From the NCBI RefSeq assembly GCF_009937955.1, contig NZ_AP018439.1, forward strand, positions 4,340,001-4,404,000: 64,000 nucleotides of DNA, given 5' to 3'. The notes under the pieces are model-generated. The model was given only the letters and a program-made list of their open reading frames with translations, did no database searches and was not told the origin of the DNA. Below, piece after piece: positions 43,193 to 51,817 of this stretch (position 1 is its first letter; every line of letters starts with the position of its first letter). The DNA comes from Undibacterium sp. KW1 (lineage in GTDB: Bacteria; Pseudomonadota; Gammaproteobacteria; Burkholderiales; Burkholderiaceae_D). Made by a program: the position numbers and the translations under genes.

Positions 43193-43741
43193 TCAAGATT
43201 TGACTGGCAACATACGCCGCAACACGCCGTCTTTTTTGACCAGGCCATGCCACAAGGCAGCCGCTGCATGAAAAGCGGCCAGTGCGAGCAGGATATTGGC
43301 CAGCAAGCCGTGCAGCTCAACGACATTATGTCTGAGCTCTTTGTTGGCAGGGTCAAATGCTGGTACGGTAATGAGATTGAATATATTGTCCCCGCGTATC
43401 CATACTGCGGCTACCCCAATGATCACTATAGCCACCATGAGCAGGTACAGCAGATGATGTATGCCTACCGCCAGTTTGCCCAGCATGCCGGGATCAGCCG
43501 CTGGTAACCGGGCGCCTGAGGTTCTGCGCCAGATGAGTCGCAATATCAATACCGCGCCCAGCAAGACACCAAAACTGATATGCAGGCTGCGTACCGTAAC
43601 GCGTGGCGTGCCTTTTGGGAAAAAGTCTATCGTCTGCCCGATTACCCAAAGCCCCACCACCAGAATGGCGCTGAGCCAATGGAACAGTATGGTACGGCGA
43701 TCATAGACCAAGGCTGAAGTCAAAGCTGAACTTGTATGCAT
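43193..43741 (-). CDS. Cytochrome b561 family protein
   Basis: 182 residues from the ATG at 43741 (TAGGG upstream); the frame to 43804 lacks a signal. Four transmembrane helices carry the haem ligands: ILFHWLSAILVVGLWVIG, SLHISFGVLLGAVLILRLIW, IHHLLYLLMVAIVIIGVA and VELHGLLANILLALAAFHA with the final ALWHGLV. It is a prokaryotic cytochrome b561 (CybB-like) in the inner membrane, expected to pass electrons from quinol. The neighbours do not show a dedicated partner. Confidence 0.9.
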   Translation of the reverse strand: MHTSSALTSALVYDRRTILFHWLSAILVVGLWVIGQTIDFFPKGTPRVTVRSLHISFGVLLGAVLILRLIWRRTSGARLPAADPGMLGKLAVGIHHLLYLLMVAIVIIGVAAVWIRGDNIFNLITVPAFDPANKELRHNVVELHGLLANILLALAAFHAAAALWHGLVKKDGVLRRMLPVKS

Positions 43742-43932
43742 GAATACCCTACCCCAAAAATTTGTGAACTCAAAAATTTGCACGTCAATAGCAAGAGCAG
43801 GCACCCATCATCCCGATCAAGGCCAAGACAGCATGGAAAATCATTTCTGTGCTTGCCATCCGTAATCCATCGTGTCTTGATTACATTTGCCGTTACGGTG
43901 AAAACCGGGTTAATTTCACAAAAGCCAAGTCC

Positions 43933-44739
43933 TTAAATCAAGTTCATTCTCAAAAGCCAGGACTTCAAGGCAAGATACTGCCCTTTAACAATATTGACCA
44001 TTCCGCTTTGGCTATGGTGAAAAAGGTAAAGCTCGGTCTCTGCATGGAAATCAGCCAATTGATCAATGATATCTCTCCGAACCCATTCGGGTAAAGAATG
44101 CCATAACTCAATATCAATCTCTGATTTGCCCAGTAACTGCACTGCGGCATGAATTACCTCACCTTCAGTATAGAAGCCTTTAGAGTGCATCGTTAATATT
44201 CCTATCAATTTCCTCTTGATTTCTGCCATCTCCTTGGTTTTCTGCAAATTTTGCTGACATAGCTGTGTTTCTTCAAACACGGCAAAAGCCTGCAACGCTT
44301 TTTTCCGGTCCATCGCAGATTTGATTCTCTCAAAAATCCAAGTTGCGCCTTTGTTTGCATAAATTAAATCGATTGGCTCATCACATGGTTCGAATACCCA
44401 TACGCAATTTGGCGTAGAGTCGCAAATGTGCTTAATGACTATATCAAGGCCTGTAGGTTTCGCCTCGTCTGGTTCAATCCAGCCATTAGCTTCTGTCTCC
44501 AGCATATTGATGTAATCCCCGCGCAAAACAAAGGAATGCCAATTAACTTCTCCTTCCGGGATAAATTTGGCCAGCCACTGGTATATCGGCCTTGGTTCTA
44601 TCTTAATATGCTCGCCAAAGCGGAATGACACCGGGTTGACGATACCTTGCACTTCTAATTCTCCTTTCCAAAGGGTTTCCGTTTTATCGAATTCCCAATT
44701 CAAAAAACAGGGAACCATAACAGTAAGAATTGCATCCAT
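43933..44739 (-). CDS. Hypothetical protein
   Basis: 268 residues from the ATG at 44739, with GAGGGA 8 nt upstream. No membrane segment or recognised motif is seen. The N-terminal half has aromatic-rich pieces (NWEFDKTETLWKGELEV and EPRPIYQWLAKFIPEGEVNW); the C-terminal half is helical with a charged stretch (QNLQKTKEMAEIKRKLIGIL). The sequence is A+T-rich compared with the flanks. It stands alone between two divergent or convergent gaps. Confidence 0.6.
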   Translation of the reverse strand: MDAILTVMVPCFLNWEFDKTETLWKGELEVQGIVNPVSFRFGEHIKIEPRPIYQWLAKFIPEGEVNWHSFVLRGDYINMLETEANGWIEPDEAKPTGLDIVIKHICDSTPNCVWVFEPCDEPIDLIYANKGATWIFERIKSAMDRKKALQAFAVFEETQLCQQNLQKTKEMAEIKRKLIGILTMHSKGFYTEGEVIHAAVQLLGKSEIDIELWHSLPEWVRRDIIDQLADFHAETELYLFHHSQSGMVNIVKGQYLALKSWLLRMNLI

Positions 44740-45022
44740 GCAGAAGTCCCTCGGAGGTCGATTTTCTAAATATAGTTTAGTTCGTATGATTAAGAATAAG
44801 CTCTGACATTCGCACAGGTGAATGTGAAATAATTACAGTTACTTTTCAGGTCTGACAGGCAAGTCTTGACTTTTAATCGCGCCGAAACTGTTAAACAGGC
44901 AGCGGGATAAGTCGGCACTTGGTGCCTGGGTACCAAACAAATAATAGCTGACACCTCATCTATCAAAATACGATCTACACCATCTGAATCAGAACTGCCT
45001 TCAGTATCACTCCACCCAAGCT

Positions 45023-45649
45023 CTATTCCAGCGGCCTCGCTACCAAAGAATTCCAGGCCGCCTGCGTCAGGTGCTCACGGTATTTTTTGGGTGAAGTATT
45101 TACCCGGCCTGACAACCAGGCGCGGCAATAGTTTTCTGCCTGGCCTATCAGCAGCGATGGCAGTAAATCATCTGGTATGTGTTTGATGTGATCACGCCTG
45201 CCGGGTGCTGCCCACCATGCGTGCATGTTTTTATTGCGAGTGCGGTTACGGCTTGTCAGTTCACCGGCCTGAGGTCCTTTGGCAATTGCTGCGCGTGCCT
45301 GGTACTGGAAGCGTGCCAGCTCTGGCTGCTCAGTCACCCAATCGACGTAGGCGCAAACGATCGCGGCTACGCCTTCTTGCGCGGTCTGGGCTTTGCCCAG
45401 GTAGTCTGCCAGCAGGCGCGCCTGGTCTTCGAGCGCGCTGAAGAACAGTGCTGCCACCAGGCCTTCTTTGCTGCCAAAGTGGTGATAAATATTGCCGACA
45501 CTGGTGTCGCAATGCTGCTTGATGATTTCTATGGTGGCCAGGTCCAGGCCATGTTCATTAAAACAGGCGAGTGCGCCCAACAGGATATCGCGCTTTAACT
45601 GCGCACGCCTGCCGGGGTAATTGCGTTCAAGTACGTCTGCTGTTGCCAA
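45023..45649 (-). CDS. TetR family transcriptional regulator
   Basis: 208 residues. The N-terminal HTH is LKRDILLGALACFNEHGLDL followed by DTSVGNIYHHFGSKEGLVAA, the classic TetR recognition helix with the YHHF(G/P)SKE end. The C-terminal ligand domain is unassigned. It is divergent from the hotdog-fold gene at 45845, with three palindromes in the 195-bp gap; by the usual TetR pattern it represses itself and that gene until a ligand (perhaps an acyl-CoA or fatty acid) binds. Confidence 0.92.
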   Translation of the reverse strand: MATADVLERNYPGRRAQLKRDILLGALACFNEHGLDLATIEIIKQHCDTSVGNIYHHFGSKEGLVAALFFSALEDQARLLADYLGKAQTAQEGVAAIVCAYVDWVTEQPELARFQYQARAAIAKGPQAGELTSRNRTRNKNMHAWWAAPGRRDHIKHIPDDLLPSLLIGQAENYCRAWLSGRVNTSPKKYREHLTQAAWNSLVARPLE

Positions 45650-45757
45650 GTCTATGCTGCCTGAAAATGAGTAAGAAGGTAAATAAGCGTGACCGTTTGA
45701 TGTCGATGATACCGCAGCTCGCCCGGGAGTAAACCGCTTGACACCGAAAAATGTTCT

Positions 45758-45806
45758 AGAATAATATTCTTAAACAGAATTTAATTCTATTTTAGAATAT
45801 TATTCT
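45758..45806. promoter_or_regulatory. Triple palindromic operator between tetR-type and hotdog genes
   Basis: Three 13-bp palindromes, AGAATAATATTCT (45758), AGAATTTAATTCT (45776) and AGAATATTATTCT (45794), each have perfect 6-bp arms and stand exactly 18 bp apart. They lie 39-87 bp before the start of the hotdog gene. They are the obvious binding sites for the divergent TetR-type regulator. Confidence 0.85.
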
Positions 45807-45844
45807 AATTTAAGGTTTTTCTTATACACTTCAGGAGACAATCA

Positions 45845-46288
45845 ATGAGCCAGGCATTAGAGATGTTCAAACTCGGCGGCCCCGAGCAATTCAGTAAAAT
45901 GGTTTGTCAGATGGCCCCTTACTTCAGCACCATCAACCCCACACTGACTGAACTGCGCCCCGGTTATGCATCTGCCAGCGTACCTTTCCGCCGCGAGATT
46001 ACCAATCATCTGGGCACCATCCATGCGATTGCCCTGTGCAACGCAGCTGAGCTGGTGGCTGGCACGATGACGGATGTCACCATCCCCAAAGGTGCGCGCT
46101 GGATACCCAAAGGCATGACGGTCGAATACCTCGCCAAGGCCAAGACCGATGTCACCGCAGTGGCAGATGGCAGCGGCCTGGACTGGAGCACGGCGGGCGA
46201 CAAGATCGTGACCGTGGATGTCGTCGATGGTGGTGGCGTCAAGGTGTTTACGGCGCGTATCACCATGAATGTGAAACTTGCGGAGTAA
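45845..46288 (+). CDS. Hotdog-fold DUF4442/PaaI-like protein
   Basis: 147 residues with the hotdog pattern: the helix-strand LTELRPGYASASVPFRREI, the hot-dog helix HLGTIHAIALCNAAELVAGT, and strands GMTVEYLAKAKTDVTAVAD and VFTARITMNVKL. DUF4442 proteins resemble acyl-CoA thioesterases. The divergent TetR gene and the operator array suggest control by a fatty-acyl or aromatic ligand. The enzyme's substrate is not determinable. The start has CAGGAGAC before it. Confidence 0.87.
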   Translation: MSQALEMFKLGGPEQFSKMVCQMAPYFSTINPTLTELRPGYASASVPFRREITNHLGTIHAIALCNAAELVAGTMTDVTIPKGARWIPKGMTVEYLAKAKTDVTAVADGSGLDWSTAGDKIVTVDVVDGGGVKVFTARITMNVKLAE

Positions 46289-46387
46289 GCAGGCGTGGGG
46301 GAATTAGTGTCCCCTAATGTCTCCATTTGCCGTATTTAAAGAGTTACGATCCTGCACAACATCGACTACGCAAATCACCACCGTGAT

Positions 46388-46413
46388 GTAGGGCGCATTG
46401 CAATGCGCCCTAC
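46388..46413. repeat. Perfect 26-bp palindrome, GTAGGGCGCATTG family
   Basis: The arm GTAGGGCGCATTG is joined directly to its exact inverse CAATGCGCCCTAC with no spacer. It lies between the hotdog gene and the convergent gene at 46541. Confidence 0.85.
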
Positions 46414-46540
46414 GGTCATCCTTTTGCGAAGCTTGCCGTGGTTGGCTTGGTGGCAGGTTGCGTAGCAGGCATTTTCTTAAGCACTCTTGCTCTGCCTGGC
46501 AACAGCATCTTGAGGTTGACTTTGAACCACAGCCTTGGTT

Positions 46541-46960
46541 TCATCCTTCAAAAGCACGTACTCCATGATTACGCTCTTGCAGCTTTTCATCGTTTTCAAA
46601 CCATTCTATTTCCGAGATTGCCGCTTCCTCCGCGACGACCGCATCAATGGCGGCGATGATTTCTCTTAATTCAGCAAACGGCACAGGGCGCTTGAGGATT
46701 TTGTCGAAGAACGAGCGTTCATGCATGATGGCGATGCTCCACTGTTGTTCTTCAACATGGGAGCAGCCGACGATGATCTTGCTGGTATGTAAACGCGGGC
46801 TGGCAAATTCGATGAGATAGCCCCAGTCTTCTTCCATGCAGGCAGCCTCAAAACTGGCGGGCAGTTTGGCGCATAGCCAGTTGGCGAGTGCGGCGCCGTT
46901 CTCGCTTTGCTCCAGCGGTGGCTGGAATAATGAAGTGGTAAACCTGACTTGATCGCGCAT
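46541..46960 (-). CDS. Hypothetical protein
   Basis: 139 residues from the ATG at 46960; a TTG at 46999 is possible. The acidic protein has ALANWLCAKLPASFEAACME, then a WGYLIEF strand and a long C-terminal helix (AELREIIAAIDAVVAEEAAI) ending EIEWFENDEK. It has the feel of small single-domain proteins of unknown function near immunity genes, but no family is certain. Confidence 0.6.
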   Translation of the reverse strand: MRDQVRFTTSLFQPPLEQSENGAALANWLCAKLPASFEAACMEEDWGYLIEFASPRLHTSKIIVGCSHVEEQQWSIAIMHERSFFDKILKRPVPFAELREIIAAIDAVVAEEAAISEIEWFENDEKLQERNHGVRAFEG

Positions 46961-47147
46961 GATGGGAAGGATTGCCTGAGCCTGAAAAAGAAACGACAAT
47001 GGCAGGAGCTAATTTGCATTAAAATAAAGTCTAAATAATAACGCAAATTGAGGTATGTCAGCTTCGGGGCAGAAAGGGAGTAAAAATTTATCGCACTGCC
47101 CTGATATCGCAGCAGTTTTTGCATCCATGTTTACATAAATCTCAACA

Positions 47148-47417
47148 ATGGAATCCATACTCGAAGCCATATTCCGCTTTCTTTTCGAAGCCGTGTTTCA
47201 ATTCATACTGTATGGCACAGGCTGGGTGCTGATCCCTGCCCTGACTTTGGGTTTAGTGCATAGCGAAGATTTTAATAGCAAGGCAGCGCCAGGAAGATCA
47301 TATTACTGGCGCGACCGTAAGGGCATCGTCCTGAGTACAGATATGACCATGCTGGTTGGCCTCTTGTTCTGGGTGAGTGTGGTTGTGGCAGCGGTAATTT
47401 ATTTCAAGCGCTCATAG
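47148..47417 (+). CDS. Small inner-membrane protein
   Basis: 89 residues with two hydrophobic helices: IFRFLFEAVFQFILYGTGWV at the start and MLVGLLFWVSVVVAAVIYF at the end, separated by a polar loop with RSYYWRDRKG. No family is recognised. It is monocistronic, between convergent or divergent hypothetical genes. Confidence 0.55.
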   Translation: MESILEAIFRFLFEAVFQFILYGTGWVLIPALTLGLVHSEDFNSKAAPGRSYYWRDRKGIVLSTDMTMLVGLLFWVSVVVAAVIYFKRS

Positions 47418-47453
47418 AGATCATAGAGAGCCCGCCATTATGCTGTCAGCGCA

Positions 47454-47745
47454 TCAAATCTTCCACACACTTTCCAGCATCGCCAAGCCCTGCGCATCGT
47501 ATTGCCTGAGCTCGGCACGGTGATACGGGAAAAAATCATTCTCTCCAAAATACGCTTCACTGAGCTCTGCAAAATACTCACGGTGATTGCTGATGGCATA
47601 GGCTTCTTGCAGCTCAGATCTGTGGTCGCGGGTGACCTTGCGGTACAGCCCGGCGGCTTTGGCATTGTCGTAGGCGCGCAGGATAGCGGCATCAAGCTCG
47701 GGGTGCTGAAAATGGTAGGCATGCGAGAGTTTACTCAAAAGTAAG
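47454..47745 (-). pseudogene. C-terminal remnant of a zinc metalloprotease (ATLF-like)
   Basis: The frame reads KLSHAYHFQHPELDAAILRA, then SNHREYFAELSEAYFGENDF and YHRAELRQYDAQGLAMLE to the stop. This matches the end of anthrax-lethal-factor-like/secreted zinc-peptidase domains, where an HExxH precedes HAYH and the EYFAE Glu is a metal ligand. Here the HE of the motif is replaced by unrelated sequence, and the N-terminal part is absent, so the break falls near 47735. It lies beside IS66 debris. Confidence 0.6.
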
Positions 47746-47780
47746 TCGTAAATGGACAGTAAAAATCTTCTAAAAATCAT

Positions 47781-48039
47781 AAACTTAGATTATTTTCTGT
47801 TTGTCCATTTTTATTTTACCAAAATGAACAAATTCCGAAACAAGTGCATATTCGCAAAAAAAACCATTCAATCACACACAAAAAGAGCACTCAATTGCAT
47901 TTCACCTGTACCACCTAGTCGCATTAAAAAACCACCTACGCTTTTATTCACAGATAGCTTACTTTATTTATAAGCGCCAATTTACCCCCATGGGGCTTTC
48001 CAAATTGTGCAATCAATTTAGCGATGGGTGCAGCAATCT
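47781..48039. other. AT-rich junk and IS66-type end
   Basis: No gene. At 47971, TAAGCGCCAATTTACCCCCA begins a 43-bp stretch that recurs in direct orientation at 53491 with about seven differences. GTAAGCG is typical of IS66-family terminal repeats. Confidence 0.5.
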
Positions 48040-48330
48040 CTTAAACGCTGGCCGGCGCTTATGCACTATATCGATTCAGCATGCTGCCGATCGATAATAA
48101 TGCTATTGAAAACGCGATACATCCGATTGCCATTGGCAAGAAGAACTGTCTGTTTGCGGGTTCGGAATGTGCGGGCCGCCGTGCTGCCGCCATCCAGACC
48201 TTAATGGGCACGGCAAAATCAATGGCCTTGATCCGATGCAATGGCTCACCAGTGTCCTGGAACGTCTCCCGACGCGCCTTAACAATCAGATCGATCGCTG
48301 CTGCCATTCCCGAACTCTACACTTTTGTAA
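48040..48330 (+). pseudogene. IS66-family transposase (TnpC) C-terminal remnant
   Basis: Pieces in three frames: RWPALMHYIDS; then LPIDNNAIENAIHPIAIGKK followed by NCLFAGSECAGRRAAAIQTL; then INGLDPMQWLTSVLERLPTR. Together they match the end of IS66 transposase (D/E-rich PIDNN-ENAIRP, GRKNWLF and the -YLxxVLERLP tail). Two frame changes and no N-terminal part show that it is a dead fragment. Confidence 0.8.
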
Positions 48331-48701
48331 CTTCTTTTTATACGTGCGATGGCAGGACGCCCACAATAAAAACGTATAGAAGTTTTAGAAAATGTTGGAA
48401 TGTTAGAACTGACCCTATTTCTTGCATCCCTAATTGTGACGGTTCGGTGAAAATTGGGATTTTTACATGAACCAATCGCGCCAGCGAAGATTTGCAAATG
48501 CAACCTGCTCTGACGCCGGTACGGACTGATCCGTGAGCGCTCCAGTTTGTCCAAACGCGTTGTGCATAAGCTTAACGCCGATAGGCCAAAAATCGTAAGA
48601 AAATGGCTTGTTGCGGAATATCTAGTCCTGCGCATCTACTCGTATTTGTTGCGCTGGCAACCTGGGTTGTGCCAGTAATCCCAAATACTGTCAAACTTTT
48701 T
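48331..48701. other. Intergenic debris
   Basis: About 370 bp without a supported gene or recognised repeat. Several short frames exist on both strands, but none has family-like sequence. Confidence 0.4.
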
Positions 48702-48875
48702 TCAGTGCGCACTGGTAAAGATCGCACATTCCACGGGCGTACCTGCAATTCTTTTCGTGGCATCAACTCGTTTAGCCCATGCAGGGCGCTGGTGATCTAC
48801 ACATCTGCCACTAGCATCACTCACCAACTTGGAGCAACCAACAAAGGTACATTTCTTAGGGGCTGCTTTAGGCAT
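48702..48875 (-). pseudogene. N-terminal remnant of a phage-type HNH endonuclease
   Basis: 57 residues from the ATG at 48875: MPKAAPKKCTFVGC, then LVSDASGRCVDHQRPAWAKR and VDATKRIAG. This is the CxxxxC...C..H zinc-knuckle start of the small HNH endonucleases beside phage terminase genes. After RIAG the sequence departs from the family and stops, so the catalytic HNH part is missing. It indicates a prophage remnant in this island. Confidence 0.65.
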
Positions 48876-48890
48876 TTTGATTCACCAATA

Positions 48891-48930
48891 AAAAAGCCCT
48901 GCTGTAATTAAGCAGACAGGGCGAAAGGTT
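48891..48930. terminator. Intrinsic terminator, both strands
   Basis: The stem GCCCTGCTG...CAGACAGGGC has a TAATTA-type loop, preceded by a run of A (so T on the minus strand) and followed by GGTTTTT. It works best on the minus strand (GGGCTTTTTT). Confidence 0.65.
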
Positions 48931-49850
48931 TTTCAACCGAGGAGTCTAAAAACTACAAACAACACCAGCAAAGTGCAGACGTCTGCACAACCAAAAAAAT
49001 TATAAGAACGGCTTTCAATCACAAATTCAATATACACTTACCCAAAGTAGATGCAAAAAACACAAGGCCATTTGCCAACGAAAGGAAAAAAAATGGACAA
49101 GCCCGAAAAAATCGATAACTATAATCACCTGCTGTATTCTGCGATCACTATATCTATTGGCGTATTCATGGCTGCATTAGCGACAGTGAAAGTCTATGTT
49201 AATGTCTTTCATGATGGTCCGTATTCAACGGATCCTGCAGTATGGGGGCAACTTGGTGACTATATAGGCGGAGTTCTTAATCCCGTCATAGGTTTAGCAA
49301 CCTTATTTATGCTACTCATCAACATAAGATTGCAACAAAAAGAATTGCAAAATTCGAAGATCGAATTACACGACACCAAATTGGCGATGGATATTCAAGC
49401 TAAAGAAATGAAAGTGCAAAATATTGAACAATCTTTTTTTTCCATGCTTTCCAATTACCGCAGTCAACTTGATCTAGTATTTACAGAGGAAATAATTGGA
49501 AGTGCTTTTAACCACAACCAACAAAGAATAACAGTCACAGGACGTAGAGCATTAAATGCATTATGGAAGTCAAGAATGGCTTGGTCTATGATCATCGATA
49601 CTATTAAAAATAAATATCAAAGCGAAGAAGACCCCAAGTTACCCCTCCACGACATACTTAACGCAGTAGATCAACCCGTTGGATTTGGTGATTGTAATTT
49701 CCCCAGCTCCCACCGTACAAATCAGCCTATCTGTACCGATTTCCCATCATCAAAGAACCTGTCAGCTATAACGCCAATTCGCCCAAGCGAATTTTCCTGT
49801 ACCAAATTGAATACTGCAAAATAGGCATCTTTTCCGATTCAGGTGCCGTC

Positions 49851-50408
49851 ATGCAACGCTACTATCCCAACCTTCAAGCCATTCACCAACAGACCATGCA
49901 GCTGGAGTACGCGCAATGCAAGCATTGTCAGCAAACACAGCACTTGGTTTCGCACGGCTTCATCCGCAAGAAACGCTTGGGTGCCGAACCGCAAGCAGTT
50001 GGCAAACGCGTCTACTGCTCCAACCGCCATCATCGCACCGGTTGCGGGCGTACCATGCAGCTTTATCTGGACTCGACCATCCGCTATTTACATCATGCTG
50101 GCTGCTGTGTGGTGGCGTTGGTGCTCTTGCTGATGGCGGGCATGACCGTCCAGCACGCTTATCACCAGGCGACCGGTGTCAGCATGCCGCGCAATGCGTA
50201 TCGATGGTTGCATCGCTTACACATGCAGGCGAGTGTCTACCGTAGCTTACCGCACCGACCACCACTACAGGATGCCAATCCGTTCATGACAACACATCGT
50301 TCTGCGCGTCTGGGGTCATTGATGTCAACATTCCAAACCTTATTGCAGCGCTTTGGACAGCACCTTTGCACGGCCTATCAGTCGCAATTGCAACGATCAT
50401 TTCTGTGA
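49851..50408 (+). CDS. Transposon zinc-ribbon protein
   Basis: 185 residues. Near the start is a zinc ribbon (AQCKHCQQTQHL, then YCSNRHHRTGCGRTMQLYLD), as in the DNA-binding starts of IS1/IS1595-type transposases. A hydrophobic stretch follows (CCVVALVLLLMAGM), then a helix-turn-helix-like basic part (ATGVSMPRNAYRWLHRLHMQ). It is the first gene of the transposon, and the next gene starts 164 bp later. It might bind ends or targets, the place taken by TniQ/TnsD in larger relatives, but that is a guess. Confidence 0.65.
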   Translation: MQRYYPNLQAIHQQTMQLEYAQCKHCQQTQHLVSHGFIRKKRLGAEPQAVGKRVYCSNRHHRTGCGRTMQLYLDSTIRYLHHAGCCVVALVLLLMAGMTVQHAYHQATGVSMPRNAYRWLHRLHMQASVYRSLPHRPPLQDANPFMTTHRSARLGSLMSTFQTLLQRFGQHLCTAYQSQLQRSFL

Positions 50409-50572
50409 TGCGTGTTCGCCGGTCGTCAGACTTTTTTCCACATTCCCATCGTTTCTGTAGATTCAGCTCCATTGATTTCTCTTTCCTTGCCCGTGCAACA
50501 GGTTTTGACTCTCGATCATTTTGGATGACGCAGATAGGCTTTGCCTTCTTTTTTGACTCAACAGGAGAACGC

Positions 50573-51817
50573 ATGGCTGCTAAACCTTCATTTGAATTAC
50601 GACTACGGGTGTTGAATGCCGTGCATGATGCCCCCGGCAATAGCATGCGCGAGCGCATCAAGTTCGTCGCCGATAAAACCTTTATCGATGGCTTGTCAGG
50701 TCACCTGCACCAGTTCACCTGGCGCACCATCAGTACATGGCTGTATCGTCATAAAAGCCATGGCATGACCACCCTGCAAAACAAGACCCGTTCCGATAAA
50801 GATGCTTATCGCAAGGTGCAGGTGAATCAGTTGGCCGAGGCAATCCATGAAGTGCTGCCGACGCTGACACACAATAAGGTCGGCGTGATCCCCAAAAGCG
50901 TTCTATACCGGGTACTTTTGCAGCGCGGTTTGTTCACCCGCTCGCAATTAGCACCGACCACGTTTTATAGGATGATACGCACCCACCAGTTACTGGATGA
51001 CAAGGCTGTGCAAAAGCAACGCTTGTCGTTTGCCATGCAGTTCGCCAATCAATTGTGGCAAGCTGACACCTTGTATGGCCCGACCATCAAACAGGCGGAT
51101 GGTCATTGGAGAAAGACTTTCCTGATCGCCTTCATCGATGATGCGTCCAGGGTGGTGACACATGCCGAGTTTTTCTACCGCGACAATACCGAGAACATGG
51201 TGTTGGCCTTCCGATCGGCTTTATACAAGCGCGGTAAGCCGGAGCGGCTCTATTTCGACAATGGCGCGAATTATTCCGCCAAGGAAATTCTGCAGGCTTG
51301 TGTGCGGCTGGATATTCATCTCTCTCATGCGCCGATTCGTGACGGTGCGGCCAAGGGCAAGATCGAGCGTTTCTTCAGGGGGTTCCGGGATCGCTTTCTG
51401 ACCTTGCATCCCAGCTTCACGTCTCTGGAAGAATTGAATCGCCTGACGCATGAATGGGTGGAGGGGGAATACAATTCGAAGTCTCATAGTGCCATAGGGA
51501 TGACGCCGGTTGATCGTTTCAATCTGGACCGTAACCGGGTGAAGTTTTTGACTGACGATGCGTTTTCTGCAGAAGTGTTTTTTATGGAGGAGACGCGTAA
51601 GGTGAGTAAGACCAACGTATTCTCGATCCATTCGCAGCGCTATGAATGCCCGGTCGATTTACGCGACAAATCCATTCAGGTGCGCTATGACCGCATGCGC
51701 CGTGACCGTTTTGTGGTGTATTTCAACGGCCACCGCATGGGGGAAGCAACGGTGCTGGATTTATACGCCAATGCGCGCTTGCGTCTGCCGGCAACGGTTG
51801 GGGGGCATGATGATTAA
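50573..51817 (+). CDS. DDE (rve-type) transposase of the compact transposon
   Basis: 414 residues from the ATG at 50573, with AGGAG 5 nt upstream; the longer frame to 50366 has no family sequence. N-terminal helical DNA-binding parts are followed by the integrase-like core. The first Asp is in NQLWQADTLYGPTIK, the second in LYFDNGANYSAKEIL, and the Glu in GAAKGKIERFFRGFRDRF. Then comes EYNSKSHSAIGMTPVDRF and a C-terminal beta domain. It corresponds to TniA/TnsB in role (strand transfer), but is shorter than Tn5053 TniA. The next gene's start overlaps its stop by 11 nt. Confidence 0.9.
   Translation: MAAKPSFELRLRVLNAVHDAPGNSMRERIKFVADKTFIDGLSGHLHQFTWRTISTWLYRHKSHGMTTLQNKTRSDKDAYRKVQVNQLAEAIHEVLPTLTHNKVGVIPKSVLYRVLLQRGLFTRSQLAPTTFYRMIRTHQLLDDKAVQKQRLSFAMQFANQLWQADTLYGPTIKQADGHWRKTFLIAFIDDASRVVTHAEFFYRDNTENMVLAFRSALYKRGKPERLYFDNGANYSAKEILQACVRLDIHLSHAPIRDGAAKGKIERFFRGFRDRFLTLHPSFTSLEELNRLTHEWVEGEYNSKSHSAIGMTPVDRFNLDRNRVKFLTDDAFSAEVFFMEETRKVSKTNVFSIHSQRYECPVDLRDKSIQVRYDRMRRDRFVVYFNGHRMGEATVLDLYANARLRLPATVGGHDD

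Noticed and set aside
44040-44160. Possible direct link of the gene at 43933 to the cytochrome b561 gene
   Set aside because: The two minus-strand genes are 191 bp apart, each with its own start signals; no evidence for an operon.
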